64,000 bases of DNA from Doris montereyensis (lineage: Eukaryota; Mollusca; Gastropoda; Nudibranchia; Dorididae), in the NCBI GenBank assembly GCA_037039925.1, contig JAXRKP010000192.1:88501-152500 (forward strand). Reading direction: 5' to 3'. The translations under genes and the position numbers were made by a program. Positions 63,641-64,000 of the stretch are shown here, in pieces. Position 1 is the first letter of the stretch, and every line of letters begins with the position of its first letter. Below the pieces are notes generated by a model. The model did no database searches. It was not told the DNA's origin and saw only the letters and a program-made list of their open reading frames with translations.

Positions 63641-64000
63641 AATACAAATGTATCAATTTTCGATTCACAGAGAGTTATGTTTCAAATAAATAATCTTGTT
63701 GAAAATTAACTTCGTCTCCAGCTCTTTCTGCTTTTATCTCATGTTCGTTATCTTTGGAATCACTTTGTTGTTCCAGATTGTCAGAGGACTGTTTTGAAGT
63801 TGTCAGTTTGAGGTAATTTTGTGTATGTTTTTTTTGTATTCCTCATAAGGTTTAAAAAAAAAACTAGAGGAAATTTCATGAAACTCTGCATGCCCTGTTC
63901 ACAGCTATTTAAGTCAAGTCTGGGCCAATTTTCAACATTCTGACTCATTGAAATCAGGCATTATGACATTTTTTTTTTGGTGACACCCTGTATATTTCTA
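63641..64000 (+). other. Downstream of transposase; probable terminal sequence of that element
   Basis: Ends GGTGACACCCTGTATATTTC at 63980-63999, a motif commonly found at the termini of these transposons. The rest is AT-rich with no gene. Confidence 0.4.

Overview
This is a eukaryotic, metazoan window. It is intron-rich and gene-poor, AT-leaning, and dense in microsatellites, tRNA-derived SINEs, TA-flanked MITE-like elements and decayed non-LTR retrotransposons. Repeat style and protein similarity suggest a lophotrochozoan, most likely a mollusc. That is inference, because no marker gene is present. All family assignments rest on recognising conserved motifs by eye.

Layout. 0.7-1.0 kb holds the last exon of an omega-class glutathione S-transferase (+). 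2.6-5.7 kb is a SINE cluster with a non-LTR scrap. 8.9-15.3 kb holds five phase-compatible exons of a minus-strand gene. Its 3' end encodes a FAM210B/DUF1279 mitochondrial membrane domain, and its 5' part encodes a tandemly repeated Cys/Trp motif that I do not recognise. The introns of that gene contain an inverted 5'-end piece of an RTE-like retrotransposon and two head-to-head ~800 bp MITEs. 15.4-17.6 kb holds two further TA-flanked elements. 19.6-22.7 kb holds a hAT/SCAND3-like fragment and the 3' half of a non-LTR element with a possible restriction-like endonuclease domain. 25.4-28.4 kb is RTE-like copy A, internally deleted. 28.5-46.2 kb is a complete 12-exon NPEPL1 gene (probable M17 leucyl aminopeptidase, +). 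51.2-55.3 kb is a ~4 kb minisatellite with a 27-bp unit. 57.1-57.3 kb is the last exon of an unrecognised minus-strand gene encoding a C-terminal membrane helix. 58.0-62.8 kb holds a non-LTR fragment and RTE-like copy B, which is near full length with a perfect 12-bp target-site duplication. 63.3-64.0 kb holds the C-terminal part of a DDE transposase.

The two best genes, and the transposase, show repeated single-base frame breaks. Nearly all can be placed at short homopolymers (CCC, GGGG, TTTT), and restoring one base recovers family-like sequence. This points to consensus errors of a long-read assembly more than to gene death. NPEPL1 also has an in-frame TGA in exon 8 and a badly degraded exon 9, which that explanation does not cover. 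No operons, CRISPR arrays or prokaryotic features are present, and no rRNA or tRNA gene was found.
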